NCBI RefSeq assembly: GCF_018613415.1
Contig: NZ_JAGGQG010000002.1
Span: forward strand, 186,001 to 250,000
Source of the DNA: Bacillus sp. ISL-18
GTDB lineage: Bacteria > Bacillota > Bacilli > Bacillales > Cytobacillaceae
Direction of reading: 5' to 3'
Length of the DNA stretch: 64,000 bases
The notes under the pieces are model-generated. The model ran no database searches and had not been told where the DNA came from. It was given only the letters and a program-made list of their open reading frames with translations. Positions 28,583 to 38,190 of the stretch are shown here, one piece after another (within the stretch, counting starts at the first letter, position 1; the number at the start of each line of letters is the position of its first letter). The translations under genes were made by a program, and so were the position numbers.

Positions 28583-29653
28583 ATGGAAAAAATTTTAGAG
28601 GTAAAGGATTTAAATATATCATTTCATACCTTTTCGGGTGAAGTTAAAGCTATTCGTGGTGTAAGTTTTGATTTATATAATGGAGAAACTCTGGCCATTG
28701 TGGGTGAGTCAGGTTCAGGAAAATCGGTCACAACCAAATCAATCATGCGTTTACTTCCTGAACATAATTCTGAAATAAAAGGCGGCCAGATTCTTTTCGA
28801 AGGCAAAGATTTAACAAAATTAAAAGATAAAGAAATGCAAAAGATTCGTGGAAAAGATATTTCGATGATTTTCCAGGATCCAATGACATCCTTAAATCCA
28901 ACAATGAAAATTGGCAACCAGATTATGGAGCCACTTATAAAGCACCAAAATATGAGCAGGCATGCTGCAAGAGAAAGAGCAGTCGATCTATTAAAGCTTG
29001 TTGGTATTCCAAAACCTGAAATTCGTGTAGACCAATATCCGCATCAATTTTCAGGCGGTATGAGACAAAGGGTGGTAATTGCCATTGCATTGGCTTGTAA
29101 TCCTAAGGTTCTTATTGCAGACGAACCTACAACTGCTCTTGATGTTACCATTCAAGCACAGATTTTAGAATTGATGAAGGACTTACAGAAGAAGATTGAT
29201 ACATCTATTATTTTTATTACGCATGACTTAGGTGTGGTTGCAAATGTGGCTGATCGCGTTGCGGTAATGTATGGCGGAAAAATTGTTGAAATCGGCACGG
29301 CGGATGAAATTTTCTATAATCCGCAGCATCCTTATACATGGGGATTGATTAGTTCAATGCCGGATATGGATACAGATGATGAAGAATTATTCTCAATTCC
29401 TGGTACACCGCCGGATCTATTGGACCCGCCTAAAGGTGATGCATTTGCACCAAGAAACCCTTATGTAATGAAAATTGACTTGGAGCAGGAGCCTCCATTC
29501 TTTAAAGTATCCGATACCCATTATGCTGCAACATGGTTATTACACCCGGATGCTCCAAAGGTTGAGCCCCCTGAAGCCGTTAAGAGACGCCAAAATCAGT
29601 ATGTAGGCACGAATGGTGCAAGTAAATTCCCTGGTTCAAAGGAGGGGAAATAA
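28583..29653 (+). CDS. oppD: Oligopeptide ABC transporter ATPase OppD
   Basis: ATPase with Walker A GESGSGKS, signature FSGGMRQR, Walker [12 protein letters not shown], and the oligopeptide C-terminal extension. 356 residues. Unlike AppD, the C-terminal region lacks the cysteine cluster ([17 protein letters not shown] instead), as in B. subtilis-type OppD. Confidence 0.94.
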   Translation: MEKILEVKDLNISFHTFSGEVKAIRGVSFDLYNGETLAIVGESGSGKSVTTKSIMRLLPEHNSEIKGGQILFEGKDLTKLKDKEMQKIRGKDISMIFQDPMTSLNPTMKIGNQIMEPLIKHQNMSRHAARERAVDLLKLVGIPKPEIRVDQYPHQFSGGMRQRVVIAIALACNPKVLIADEPTTALDVTIQAQILELMKDLQKKIDTSIIFITHDLGVVANVADRVAVMYGGKIVEIGTADEIFYNPQHPYTWGLISSMPDMDTDDEELFSIPGTPPDLLDPPKGDAFAPRNPYVMKIDLEQEPPFFKVSDTHYAATWLLHPDAPKVEPPEAVKRRQNQYVGTNGASKFPGSKEGK

Positions 29654-29654
29654 A

Positions 29655-30596
29655 ATGGCACAGAGAGAGAAACTACTTGAAATTAAAAACTTACAGCAAT
29701 ATTTTAACCCAGGTAAGCCAAATGAAGTAAGGGCAGTTGACAATGTCAGCTTTGATATCTTTAAAGGCGAGGTAATGGGGCTTGTAGGTGAATCTGGCTG
29801 CGGTAAATCCACAACAGGCAGAACGATTATTCGATTATATGATGCTACAGGTGGAGAAGTATTATATGATGGTGTTAATGTGCATGGGAAAAAGTCCAAG
29901 AAGCAATTAAAAGAATTTAATCGTAAGATGCAAATGATTTTTCAGGATCCCTATGCTTCTTTAAATCCGAGGTTGAAAATTGCAGATGTTATTGCTGAGG
30001 GCATTGATATTCATGGATTGGCAAAAAACAAGGAAGAGCGATTGAATCGGGTTTATGAGCTTCTTGAGACGGTCGGTTTGAATAGAGAGCACGCCAATCG
30101 CTATCCACATGAATTTAGCGGCGGACAGCGTCAACGGATTGGGATTGCCCGTGCTCTTGCAGTTGAGCCCGAATTCATTATTGCGGATGAACCGATTTCT
30201 GCATTGGACGTTTCCATTCAAGCGCAGGTAGTTAACTTAATGAAAAAGCTTCAGAAAGAAAAAGGATTGACCTATCTGTTTATTGCGCATGATTTATCTA
30301 TGGTTAAATATATAAGTGACCGAATTGGTGTAATGTATTTTGGTAAAATGGTCGAGCTTGCACCAGCTGATGAACTTTATAAAAATCCACTACACCCTTA
30401 TACACAGTCACTATTATCTGCTATTCCTGCTCCAGATCCAATAAGCGAGAGAACAAGAAAGCGGAGACCTTATGATCCAGCATCTCACAATTATGCTGAC
30501 AATGAAGCTCTTGAATTTAGAGAAGTCACTCCTGGGCACTTTGTTCTTTGTTCAGAAAAAGAGTTCAAACAATATCAAGCAATTTCTAATAAGTAA
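29655..30596 (+). CDS. oppF: Oligopeptide ABC transporter ATPase OppF
   Basis: ATPase partner of OppD: Walker [10 protein letters not shown], signature FSGGQRQR, Walker [12 protein letters not shown]. The ATG at 29655 follows AAAGGAGGGG, one base after the oppD stop. 313 residues; last gene of oppABCDF. Confidence 0.94.
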   Translation: MAQREKLLEIKNLQQYFNPGKPNEVRAVDNVSFDIFKGEVMGLVGESGCGKSTTGRTIIRLYDATGGEVLYDGVNVHGKKSKKQLKEFNRKMQMIFQDPYASLNPRLKIADVIAEGIDIHGLAKNKEERLNRVYELLETVGLNREHANRYPHEFSGGQRQRIGIARALAVEPEFIIADEPISALDVSIQAQVVNLMKKLQKEKGLTYLFIAHDLSMVKYISDRIGVMYFGKMVELAPADELYKNPLHPYTQSLLSAIPAPDPISERTRKRRPYDPASHNYADNEALEFREVTPGHFVLCSEKEFKQYQAISNK

Positions 30597-30597
30597 A

Positions 30598-30633
30598 AAA
30601 AAACGATCTCGATTTTTATTGAGATCGTTTTTT
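30598..30633 (+). terminator. opp operon terminator
   Basis: AAAAAACGATCTC/GAGATCGTTTTTT hairpin; could act in both directions for the convergent small gene. Confidence 0.9.
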
Positions 30634-30645
30634 CTCGAGAATGGA

Positions 30646-30834
30646 TTAGTGTTTTTTGCCCCCCACCATTTTCCAGCCATTTCGATATTTAGCACTTTCA
30701 TCTGTAAATTCAGTTCTACGTTTACCGCCAAATATTTTTTCCCCAATACCGTTCGTTATCACACCCATGAAAGCTGTAATTCCAATAATTAATAATGAAA
30801 CAATCATCAAATCTTTTATGTAATCACCCAACAT
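30646..30834 (-). CDS. Small single-helix membrane protein
   Basis: A 62-residue protein with one hydrophobic helix (about 7-29) and a basic C-terminal tail (GGKRRTEFTDESAKYRNGWKMVGGKKH). GGAGGG precedes the ATG at 30834. Not recognised. Confidence 0.7.
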   Translation of the reverse strand: MLGDYIKDLMIVSLLIIGITAFMGVITNGIGEKIFGGKRRTEFTDESAKYRNGWKMVGGKKH

Positions 30835-30952
30835 GAATCCCTCCAAAATAGCTAATTAGACTAAATAAAAGTAAGGAAAAATCACTTCTCTTCTTTATTG
30901 TAAAAGAACTCGTAATTTATTGAAAGAAAAATATAAGAAATTCACCAAAAGA

Positions 30953-30966
30953 TGAATGCGTTTTCA
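30953..30966. promoter_or_regulatory. Possible CcpA cre site
   Basis: TGAATGCGTTTTCA matches the cre consensus TGWAANCGNTNWCA with one mismatch. It lies in the 559-bp gap upstream of both the small minus-strand gene and spx; target uncertain. Confidence 0.35.
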
Positions 30967-31152
30967 TTTAAATTCGTTTAATTGAGAAAAAAGTTAAGAG
31001 TAAATTAAGCATGGAGTTATAAAATTAAGACAGTAAAAGGCTTGTTGAATTAATAATGTATAGTACCCACAAAGAGATGATGCAAATTACGAACAATATA
31101 ATATTGAAAGTAAGATTTATTCTAATTTACAAGCAAATGTACTTAAAAAATA

Positions 31153-31180
31153 TGAAACTTTTTGGTTTATTAATCGTCTA
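31153..31180 (+). promoter_or_regulatory. ECF-sigma promoter upstream of spx
   Basis: TGAAAC (31153-31158), exactly 16 bp, then CGTCTA (31175-31180): a consensus sigma-M/W/X promoter. It is 214 bp before spx. In B. subtilis spx is induced by cell-envelope stress through ECF sigmas, which fits. Confidence 0.82.
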
Positions 31181-31263
31181 ATATCATGTAACCAAAGAAA
31201 TAGAACGTTTTTTCTGTCGATATAATTTTTTTAAAAGGGATACCTTTTTTGGAAACAGTGGTG

Positions 31264-31304
31264 TATAATTTATGATAGAAATTACTTATTTATAATTATT
31301 TTAA
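31264..31304 (+). promoter_or_regulatory. spx-proximal promoter with PerR-like box
   Basis: A -10 TATAAT (31264-31269) with poor -35 is followed by TTATAAT-T-ATTTTAA (31290-31304), 14 of 15 matches to the PerR box. B. subtilis spx has a PerR- and YodB-repressed sigma-A promoter. The surroundings are AT-rich, so chance is possible. Confidence 0.5.
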
Positions 31305-31393
31305 TTACGAAAAGGGTTTCTTCCACAATAATAATGGGTACAAGACTATATAAGATTACAATTATGTAAATTAAAGAGGAGTGTGAAGAACAG

Positions 31394-31789
31394 ATGGTAA
31401 CACTATACACTTCACCAAGTTGTACATCATGTAGAAAAGCAAAATCATGGTTAGAAGAGCATGAAATTCCATACACTGAAAGAAATATCTTCTCAGAGCC
31501 CCTATCCATGGAGGAGATTAAAGAAATTTTACGAATGACTGAGGATGGCACCGATGAAATCATTTCAACCAGATCGAAAACCTTCCAAAAATTAGATGTA
31601 AACTTAGACACCATGCCATTGCAGGATTTATTTAAATTAATAAAAGAAAATCCTGGATTATTGCGTCGACCAATTATCATTGATGAAAAACGTTTACAAG
31701 TCGGTTACAATGAAGATGAAATTAGACGTTTCTTACCTAGAAGGGTTAGAACCTTTCAATTACGTGAAGCACAAAAAATGGTTAACTAA
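31394..31789 (+). CDS. spx: Redox-responsive transcription regulator Spx
   Basis: ArsC-like protein that binds the RNA polymerase alpha C-terminal domain under disulfide stress to turn on thioredoxin and related genes. Redox switch C10-x2-C13, and the [28 protein letters not shown] end is diagnostic. 131 residues, as in B. subtilis. Degraded by ClpXP with adaptor SpxH (encoded at 38191). Confidence 0.97.
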   Translation: MVTLYTSPSCTSCRKAKSWLEEHEIPYTERNIFSEPLSMEEIKEILRMTEDGTDEIISTRSKTFQKLDVNLDTMPLQDLFKLIKENPGLLRRPIIIDEKRLQVGYNEDEIRRFLPRRVRTFQLREAQKMVN

Positions 31790-31794
31790 TTAAT

Positions 31795-31822
31795 GAGACC
31801 TTCTTGATGGAGGTCTCTTTTG
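31795..31822 (+). terminator. spx terminator
   Basis: GAGACCT/AGGTCTC hairpin followed by TTTTG. Confidence 0.75.
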
Positions 31823-32061
31823 TATAACCAATAAATTTGTATAATATCAATCATTTTGCTATTATAAAAGGAATATCCTATATTAATCATTAGGCAAAAA
31901 CACGGTTTTTAAGATTTTATTGTTTTTTATTTCCCATATCAGAACTTTTATCATAAAATGAAAGTACAAGAGTATTTCCTTTTTAGATGTAAATCATAAT
32001 AGTATTATCTGCTTGGGGGTATTTAGTCCCTTCAATATGGAAACGGAAGGGAGAGGTTTTG

Positions 32062-32733
32062 ATGGAGATTGAACGAATCGATGAATATACTGTGAAGTTC
32101 TACATTTCCTATGGTGATATTGAGGAGAGAGGCTTTGACCGTGAGGAAATCTGGTACAATCGGGAACGCAGTGAGGAACTCTTTTGGGAAATGATGGATG
32201 AAGTTCATGGTGAGGAAGATTTTGTCGTTGAAGGCCCACTATGGATCCAAGTCCAAGCGCTTGATAAAGGGTTAGAGGTTCTTGTTACTAAGGCTCAACT
32301 TTCAAAAGACGGACAAAAGTTTGAACTCCCTATCCCTAATGAAAAAATGAAGGACATTCCCGGTGATGACAAAATTGAAGAGATCTTAGATCAGCATTTT
32401 AGCCCTATTCATACCGATGAAGAAGACTTAATGCTTGAGGAAGAGTCTTTGGAATTTCTCCTAGCCTTTAAGGATTTTGAGGATATTATTAGCCTATCGA
32501 ATCGGGAAGGTTTAGATAATTTAGATACGAAGCTTTATCACTTTGAAGGAAAATATTATTTATATACAGAATTTCCGGAAGATTTATATGAAGAAGATGA
32601 AATTGATGATATCCTAAGTATTTTACTGGAATATGGTTATGAAACACAATTAACCATTCATCGGATTCAGGAATATGGAAAAGAGATTATGGCGAAAGAT
32701 GTTTTCGCGGAAGTACGTAAATATTTCAGCTAA
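32062..32733 (+). CDS. mecA: Adaptor protein MecA
   Basis: Adaptor that delivers ComK and other substrates to ClpCP. N-terminal substrate-binding part (MEIERIDEYTVKFYISYGDIEERGFDREEIWYNR), acidic linker (about 95-125), and C-terminal ClpC-binding domain. 223 residues. GGGAGAGG precedes the ATG. Confidence 0.95.
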   Translation: MEIERIDEYTVKFYISYGDIEERGFDREEIWYNRERSEELFWEMMDEVHGEEDFVVEGPLWIQVQALDKGLEVLVTKAQLSKDGQKFELPIPNEKMKDIPGDDKIEEILDQHFSPIHTDEEDLMLEEESLEFLLAFKDFEDIISLSNREGLDNLDTKLYHFEGKYYLYTEFPEDLYEEDEIDDILSILLEYGYETQLTIHRIQEYGKEIMAKDVFAEVRKYFS

Positions 32734-32740
32734 TAATTAT

Positions 32741-32770
32741 ACCGATTTCACATTTGAAATCGGTCTTTTT
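32741..32770 (+). terminator. mecA terminator
   Basis: ACCGATTTCA/TGAAATCGGT perfect stem followed by CTTTTT. Confidence 0.9.
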
Positions 32771-32800
32771 ATCATTATGAATAATTGATAATTTTGGCAG

Positions 32801-34321
32801 GTGAGTACCCTGAAAAACACAGTGAGGGTGATCTTATTTTTAGCGGTTTTGTCCGGACTATTGTTTTTATTTAAAGATCAGCTGGAAAGCGGCATTTTCG
32901 GATTTTTGAGTGTTTTAATTACACTGTCTGTTATTTTTATCGGATTTGTCATATTCTTTGAAAATCGTCACCCGACACAAACCATTACATGGTTAGTGGT
33001 TTTAGGGAGTTTTCCGCTTATCGGCTTTATTTTTTATTTATTGTTTGGGCGGAATTATCGGAAGGAAAAGATGTTCCGAAAGAAGTATTTTCTTGATAAG
33101 CAAGCATTCCTAACAGTTGAGGGAGACGACGATCCAAGAGGTCAGGAGAAACTCAATTTGATGGGGCAGCATCAAGGGAAGTTATTTAAGCTGGCTCAGA
33201 AACTAGGGAATAGTCCCATCTCCTTTGATACGGCTACAAAAGTTTTAACCAATGGAGAAGAAACCTTTCAACATATTATGGAACAACTAAAAAGGGCACG
33301 TCATCATATCCACCTAGAATATTATATCGTTCGACATGATCAGATTGGCCAAGAAATAAAAGAAATCTTAATTCAAAAGGCAAGTGAAGGGGTTAAGATT
33401 CGTTTTCTTTATGATGCAGTCGGCTCTTGGCAGCTCTCTAAACACTACATTAATGCTTTAAGAAATGCGGGCATTGAGGCCGTTTCGTTTGGGCCTGTAA
33501 AATTGCCTTTTTTAAATAATAAATTTAACTTTCGTAATCATCGAAAGATCATTGTCATTGATGGAAACATTGGTTTTGTTGGCGGCTTGAACATTGGTGA
33601 TGAATATTTAGGAAGAAACAAAGAAATTGGCTTTTGGCGCGATACCCATTTAATGCTTAAGGGTGAAGCAGTCCGAACACTCCAGTTAATTTTTTTACAA
33701 GACTGGTACTATATGACCAATCATAGTTTTTTAACGGCGGAATACCTTTCACCTCAAATAGATCATAAACATCATGGTGGAGTACAGCTTATTGCAGGCG
33801 GTCCTGATAATGAATGGAGTGTCATTAAAAACATCTTTTTCTCCATGATTGCTTCTGCTGAAAAATCGGTTTGGATTGCATCCCCTTATTTTATTCCAGA
33901 TGAAGATATATTCTCAGCCATCAAAGTGGCAGCGTTGAGCGGTGTGGATGTAAGACTCCTGGTACCTAACCGGCCCGATAAACGAATTGTTTTTCATGCA
34001 TCAAGGTCTTATTTTCCGGAGTTGCTGGAAGCAGGTGTAAAGGTATACGAATATCAACGCGGGTTTATGCACAGTAAAATTGTTATTGTCGATAACGAGC
34101 TCGCTTCGATTGGAACCTCTAATATGGATATGAGAAGCTTTCACTTAAATTTTGAAGTTAACGCGTTTTTGTTTCGGACTAAAAGTACAGAAGAGCTGGT
34201 AGAGGAATATATCAATGATTTAAAATTTGCACGACAGCTTGACTTGGAGATTTTTCAGCAACGGCATATTGGATTTAGAATTTTAGAATCAACTGCTAGA
34301 CTCTTATCACCACTTCTTTAA
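32801..34321 (+). CDS. cls: Cardiolipin synthase
   Basis: Phospholipase-D-type membrane enzyme joining two phosphatidylglycerols to cardiolipin. Two N-terminal helices, then two HKD motifs: HRKIIVID at 247 and HSKIVIVD at 424. 506 residues. The GTG at 32801 has only a weak ribosome site; a start a few codons later (GTG after AGGTGAG) is possible. Placed between mecA and coiA. Confidence 0.93.
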   Translation: MSTLKNTVRVILFLAVLSGLLFLFKDQLESGIFGFLSVLITLSVIFIGFVIFFENRHPTQTITWLVVLGSFPLIGFIFYLLFGRNYRKEKMFRKKYFLDKQAFLTVEGDDDPRGQEKLNLMGQHQGKLFKLAQKLGNSPISFDTATKVLTNGEETFQHIMEQLKRARHHIHLEYYIVRHDQIGQEIKEILIQKASEGVKIRFLYDAVGSWQLSKHYINALRNAGIEAVSFGPVKLPFLNNKFNFRNHRKIIVIDGNIGFVGGLNIGDEYLGRNKEIGFWRDTHLMLKGEAVRTLQLIFLQDWYYMTNHSFLTAEYLSPQIDHKHHGGVQLIAGGPDNEWSVIKNIFFSMIASAEKSVWIASPYFIPDEDIFSAIKVAALSGVDVRLLVPNRPDKRIVFHASRSYFPELLEAGVKVYEYQRGFMHSKIVIVDNELASIGTSNMDMRSFHLNFEVNAFLFRTKSTEELVEEYINDLKFARQLDLEIFQQRHIGFRILESTARLLSPLL

Positions 34322-34336
34322 GTGTCGAAATGATGA

Positions 34337-34364
34337 AACTCGTCGAAAAGTCGGCGAGTTTTTT
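34337..34364 (+). terminator. cls terminator
   Basis: AACTCG-T-CG/CG-G-CGAGTT hairpin followed by TTTTT. Confidence 0.8.
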
Positions 34365-34427
34365 AATAATTAAAAGGAAAATACAGGGGGATAGTCGAAT
34401 TGATAGGTAGAAAAGGAGGGGAACGAT

Positions 34428-35624
34428 TTGTTAACAGCATTAACCAAAACAGGTAAAAAGATTTGCCTAGGCTTTGATTATCGAAAAGAAACACTAATGT
34501 CATTGCGCAACAAGGAAGAATTCGTTTGTCCGATTTGCAGGGAAACCGTTCTGTTAAAACTGGGAGATCAAAGAATCTTTCATTTTGCCCATAAACAGGG
34601 CAGCCAATGCCGTGAAAGTTTTGAAAATGAATCATATGAACATGTAGAAGGGAAGAGGCAGCTTTTCCAATGGCTTAGTACACAAAATATACCGTCTGAG
34701 TTAGAATATTATGACCGTAACATCCAACAACGGCCTGATATTATGTTCAAATTTAAAGGACAGAAGTTTGCACTAGAGTATCAATGTTCTTTGTTACCTG
34801 AAAAAGTTTTCAGGAAAAGAACGATCACTTATTTAGAGAATGGTTATACACCCTTCTGGGTCCTATCTAGCAGCCATCTTCATCAAAAACGCAGAAATCT
34901 TATCACATTGTCAAACTTCCATTATTCGTTTTTAAGATATGCATCCTCCGGACGACTTTATATACCCGCTTATAGCTCCGAAAAACAACTCTTTCAACTA
35001 GTGGAATCGATTACTCCCATCTCGATCAAAAACTCTTTCGCACATGTATCATCACGACCCATTCAAACCCTCGAACTAGATTCTGTACTAGAGTCCAATC
35101 ATGATCATCCCCCTACCCAGGAAAGCTGGAAAAGAGAAATGGAAAGATATATCTTCAACTGGGCGCTTCACCCGAGCGCAGAGCATAGGCCATTTCTGCA
35201 GGAGGTCTATAACCAAGGGTTAAATCTCTTTCTGCTTCCTCCTGAAATTGGTCTGCCAGTTCCCCATTCGGTCCTTATTCAAACACCTCCGTTTATTTGG
35301 CAAACCTATTTGTTTCTTGATGTGCTAGCTAACAAAAATCCCCAAGATCTCATCTCACTAAAGGAGATTTATGCTTCCTTTCAAAAAAGAATCTTTAACA
35401 AACAGTTGATCATTCGCAACCACCCTCAAATAATTGATGTAAATCCATTCTTGGCAATAATTGAATATTTAGAGCTTCTTGAGAAATTAAACTTCCTAAC
35501 AAGGAAGAACGACACAATTTTTGAAGTAGAAAAGAAATTTTTAATCCCGCAATCAAATCGTGAAAAAGATGAAGCCAAACGTGTTTTCTTAATTCAATAT
35601 AAAAAAATGTTAGCGAGACCATAG
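34428..35624 (+). CDS. coiA: Competence protein CoiA
   Basis: CoiA-like protein needed for recombination of incoming DNA in transformation. N-terminal zinc-finger-like segment C34-x2-C37-x14-H52-x2-H55-x5-C61, then a PD-(D/E)XK-type nuclease core (RPDIMFKFKGQKFALEYQCS, about 106-125), and a less conserved C-terminal half. TTG start after AAAGGAGGGG. 398 residues. Confidence 0.92.
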   Translation: MLTALTKTGKKICLGFDYRKETLMSLRNKEEFVCPICRETVLLKLGDQRIFHFAHKQGSQCRESFENESYEHVEGKRQLFQWLSTQNIPSELEYYDRNIQQRPDIMFKFKGQKFALEYQCSLLPEKVFRKRTITYLENGYTPFWVLSSSHLHQKRRNLITLSNFHYSFLRYASSGRLYIPAYSSEKQLFQLVESITPISIKNSFAHVSSRPIQTLELDSVLESNHDHPPTQESWKREMERYIFNWALHPSAEHRPFLQEVYNQGLNLFLLPPEIGLPVPHSVLIQTPPFIWQTYLFLDVLANKNPQDLISLKEIYASFQKRIFNKQLIIRNHPQIIDVNPFLAIIEYLELLEKLNFLTRKNDTIFEVEKKFLIPQSNREKDEAKRVFLIQYKKMLARP

Positions 35625-35681
35625 AAGAGGGAAATTAATACTAATAATAGCCATCTGGGCATAATATAGTAGGAGGGCATT

Positions 35682-35747
35682 TTGATTGGTTTTAAAGGAA
35701 AAAAGGCAAAAAAGGAGAATAAGTTAATAGTAAGTTTTTCCAAGTAA
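35682..35747 (+). CDS. Possible 21-residue leader peptide before pepF
   Basis: A TTG preceded by TAGGAGGG begins a 21-codon frame (about a third lysine: KGKKAKKENK) ending 21 bp before pepF. It could be translated, but no homologue is known to me and the lysine-rich composition may simply reflect A-rich DNA. Confidence 0.25.
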   Translation: MIGFKGKKAKKENKLIVSFSK

Positions 35748-35767
35748 AATGAATGGAGGATAAATAA

Positions 35768-37588
35768 ATGGCAAATGAAACTAAAGTAAAGCAGCTGCCA
35801 GCAAGAAGTGAAATTCCAGTTGAGGACACATGGAAATTAGAAGATATCTTTGCAAGTGATCAGGACTGGGAAAAAGAGTATCAAGAAATTAAGAATCAAA
35901 TCCCTGAGATAAAGCAATACGAAGGCAAATTAGGAGAGAGTGCGGAAACACTCTATCAAGCCTTACAGTTCCAAGACAAATTGTTAGAACGGATCGGCAA
36001 GCTTTATACATATTCACATATGCGTTACGACCAAGATACAACAAACTCCTTTTACCAAGGCTTAGATGATAGAATGAAAAATCTCTATTCCCAAGCTGCG
36101 AGTCAGCTAGCCTTTATTGTCCCGGAAATTCTCTCAATTGACGAGGGAAAGGTAAATAACTTCTTAAATGAACAGCCAGAATTAAAATTATATAAACACG
36201 CGCTGGAAGAAATCAATTTACAAAGACCGCATGTGTTAAGTGCAGAACAGGAAGCTTTGTTGGCTGAGGCAAGTGAAGTAATGGATGCCTCAAGTAATAC
36301 ATTTGGTATGTTGAACAATGCAGACATAGAATTTCCTACCATTCAAGATGAAAACGGAGAAGAGGTTGAGGTAACGCATGGTCGCTACAGCCGCTTTTTA
36401 GAAAGTGCGGATCAGCGTGTTAGACGTGACGCTTTTCAAGCCGTTTATAAAACCTATGGAGCTTTTAAGAATACCTTTGCAAGTACTCTTAGCGGAAATG
36501 TAAAAAAGGATAATTTCAATGCGAGAGTACGGAAATATGATTCCGCAAGACATGCAGCATTATCAGCGAATAACATACCTGAGAGTGTGTACGATAACCT
36601 AGTCGATACCGTAACGGAGAATCTTCACTTGTTACATCGTTATGTCAAGCTGCGGAAGAAGGTACTTGGGCTTGAAGAGCTTCATATGTATGATTTGTAT
36701 ACTCCGCTAGTAAAAGATGTAAAAATGGAAATCAAGTATGAGGATGCAAAAGATTTAGTTATAAAGGGTCTTGCACCATTAGGGGAGGAATATTCAAATA
36801 TCCTAAAAGAAGGATTTGAAAACCGCTGGGTGGATGTACATGAAAACAAGGGCAAACGCAGTGGTGCCTATTCCTCCGGGGCCTACGGAACCCATCCATA
36901 TATCTTAATGAACTGGCAGGATAATGTAAATAATTTATTTACGCTCGCTCATGAATTTGGCCACTCTGTGCATAGTTTCTATACACGTAAAAATCAGCCG
37001 TATGCATATGGAAATTATTCGATATTTGTGGCGGAAGTAGCTTCAACTTGTAATGAGGCACTCCTCAATGACTATTTATTAAAAACCATTGATGACGAAC
37101 AAAAAAGGATTTATCTATTGAACCACTATCTCGAGGGCTTTAGAGGGACTGTGTTCCGTCAGACTATGTTTGCTGAATTTGAACATTTAATTCATCAAAA
37201 GGCACAAAATAATGAAGCATTGACAGCCGATTCTTTAACTGAAGCTTATTATGCATTAAATAAGAAGTATTACGGTGAGGAAGATATTTTTATTGATGAA
37301 GAAATCGGTTTGGAATGGGCAAGAATTCCGCATTTTTATTACAATTATTATGTTTATCAATATGCAACTGGATTTAGTGCAGCCACAGCATTAAGCAAAC
37401 AGATTCTAGAAGAAGGCGAGCCGGCGGTTAAGCGGTATATCGAAGAATTCCTAAGTGCTGGAAGTTCCGACTATCCAATTGAAGTCCTGAAAAAAGCAGG
37501 AGTCGATATGACCAGTGCTTCCCCAATTAAGGATGCATGTAAGGTATTTGAAGAAAAATTAAATGAATTAGAAAAACTATTAGGATAA
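35768..37588 (+). CDS. pepF: Oligoendopeptidase F
   Basis: M3-family cytoplasmic zinc metallopeptidase that cuts oligopeptides. HEFGH at 395-399 with the downstream glutamate (FVAEVASTCNE). 606 residues. TGGAGGA precedes the ATG. Probably degrades peptides delivered by Opp and App. Confidence 0.95.
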   Translation: MANETKVKQLPARSEIPVEDTWKLEDIFASDQDWEKEYQEIKNQIPEIKQYEGKLGESAETLYQALQFQDKLLERIGKLYTYSHMRYDQDTTNSFYQGLDDRMKNLYSQAASQLAFIVPEILSIDEGKVNNFLNEQPELKLYKHALEEINLQRPHVLSAEQEALLAEASEVMDASSNTFGMLNNADIEFPTIQDENGEEVEVTHGRYSRFLESADQRVRRDAFQAVYKTYGAFKNTFASTLSGNVKKDNFNARVRKYDSARHAALSANNIPESVYDNLVDTVTENLHLLHRYVKLRKKVLGLEELHMYDLYTPLVKDVKMEIKYEDAKDLVIKGLAPLGEEYSNILKEGFENRWVDVHENKGKRSGAYSSGAYGTHPYILMNWQDNVNNLFTLAHEFGHSVHSFYTRKNQPYAYGNYSIFVAEVASTCNEALLNDYLLKTIDDEQKRIYLLNHYLEGFRGTVFRQTMFAEFEHLIHQKAQNNEALTADSLTEAYYALNKKYYGEEDIFIDEEIGLEWARIPHFYYNYYVYQYATGFSAATALSKQILEEGEPAVKRYIEEFLSAGSSDYPIEVLKKAGVDMTSASPIKDACKVFEEKLNELEKLLG

Positions 37589-37650
37589 GGAAGCGGAATT
37601 AGTCACGGGGCTCTTGAACCGGACAACGATCCAAGATATAGCTTTATCAA

Positions 37651-37684
37651 AAAAGGATGGGCCATAAGGGCTCCATCCTTTTAA
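37651..37684 (+). terminator. pepF terminator
   Basis: AAAAGGATGG/CCATCCTTTT stem; the end overlaps the stop codon of the small convergent gene. Confidence 0.8.
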
Positions 37685-37854
37685 AAACCTCTAAACCGTC
37701 TCCGATCATTCAGATATACCATAAAAATAAGAATGGATATAAACAAGATAGGAAAACTCAGCAGCATTGGGAAAATGTGAATCAACGCTAGGAGATTCAG
37801 AAAAAAGGCGATAACAATAAAAAGAATCATGATGATATAAGGTAATTTGCCCAT
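37681..37854 (-). CDS. Small membrane protein, 57 residues
   Basis: A short frame on the minus strand from an ATG at 37854, preceded by AAAAGGTGG. The protein has two hydrophobic helices (about 4-27 and 32-48) and a basic end (NDRRRFRGF). No recognised family. Good ribosome site and hydrophobic pattern argue that it is real. Confidence 0.6.
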   Translation of the reverse strand: MGKLPYIIMILFIVIAFFLNLLALIHIFPMLLSFPILFISILIFMVYLNDRRRFRGF

Positions 37855-37927
37855 ATAACGTCCACCTTTTCGATTACTTATTGTATATCTATTGTCGATT
37901 CGGTGAATTTATTACTTTTTGACAATT

Positions 37928-37980
37928 ATGTGAAATAAAGCACAAACATATTGTCACATGCTAATCCTGCATGGTATATT
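37928..37980 (+). promoter_or_regulatory. roxS promoter with Rex-like site
   Basis: TTGTCA (37951-37956) and TATATT (37975-37980), 18-bp spacing. Upstream ATGTGAA-ATAA-AGCACAA (37928-37945) matches the Rex palindrome at 11 of 14 arm positions. B. subtilis roxS is known to be controlled by ResD and Rex. Confidence 0.55.
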
Positions 37981-37986
37981 TTATAC

Positions 37987-38104
37987 GTGAAGTTGATCAC
38001 AACAAACATATACCCCTTTGTTTGACCGTGAAAAATTTCTCCCATCCCCTTTGTTCGTAATAATAGAAAAATGCCTTGCAGTCGTAAAGCTGCAAGGCAT
38101 TTTC
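37987..38104 (+). ncRNA. roxS: Small regulatory RNA RoxS/RsaE
   Basis: The stretch AACAAACATATACCCCTTTG, then a GTGAAAAATTTCTCCCATCC core with CCCTTTGTT, is the highly conserved RsaE/RoxS sequence of Firmicutes. C-rich seed motifs at 38013-38016 and 38041-38049 pair with ribosome sites of target mRNAs for central metabolism and redox balance. It ends in a strong terminator (AAAATGCCTTGCAG stem, 38067-38104). The location beside spxH matches Bacillus and Staphylococcus. The 5' end is estimated from the promoter. Confidence 0.93.
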
Positions 38105-38190
38105 GTTTTCAGTAAAAAATTATTTTGATACTTAAAGTGCGGAGCTTTTTCGATAAAAAAAACAAATGTCAATCATGTTATGACATTTGT

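Noticed and set aside
30472..30792. 106-codon plus-strand frame after oppF
   Set aside because: It runs through the oppF end, the terminator and the antisense of the small membrane gene.
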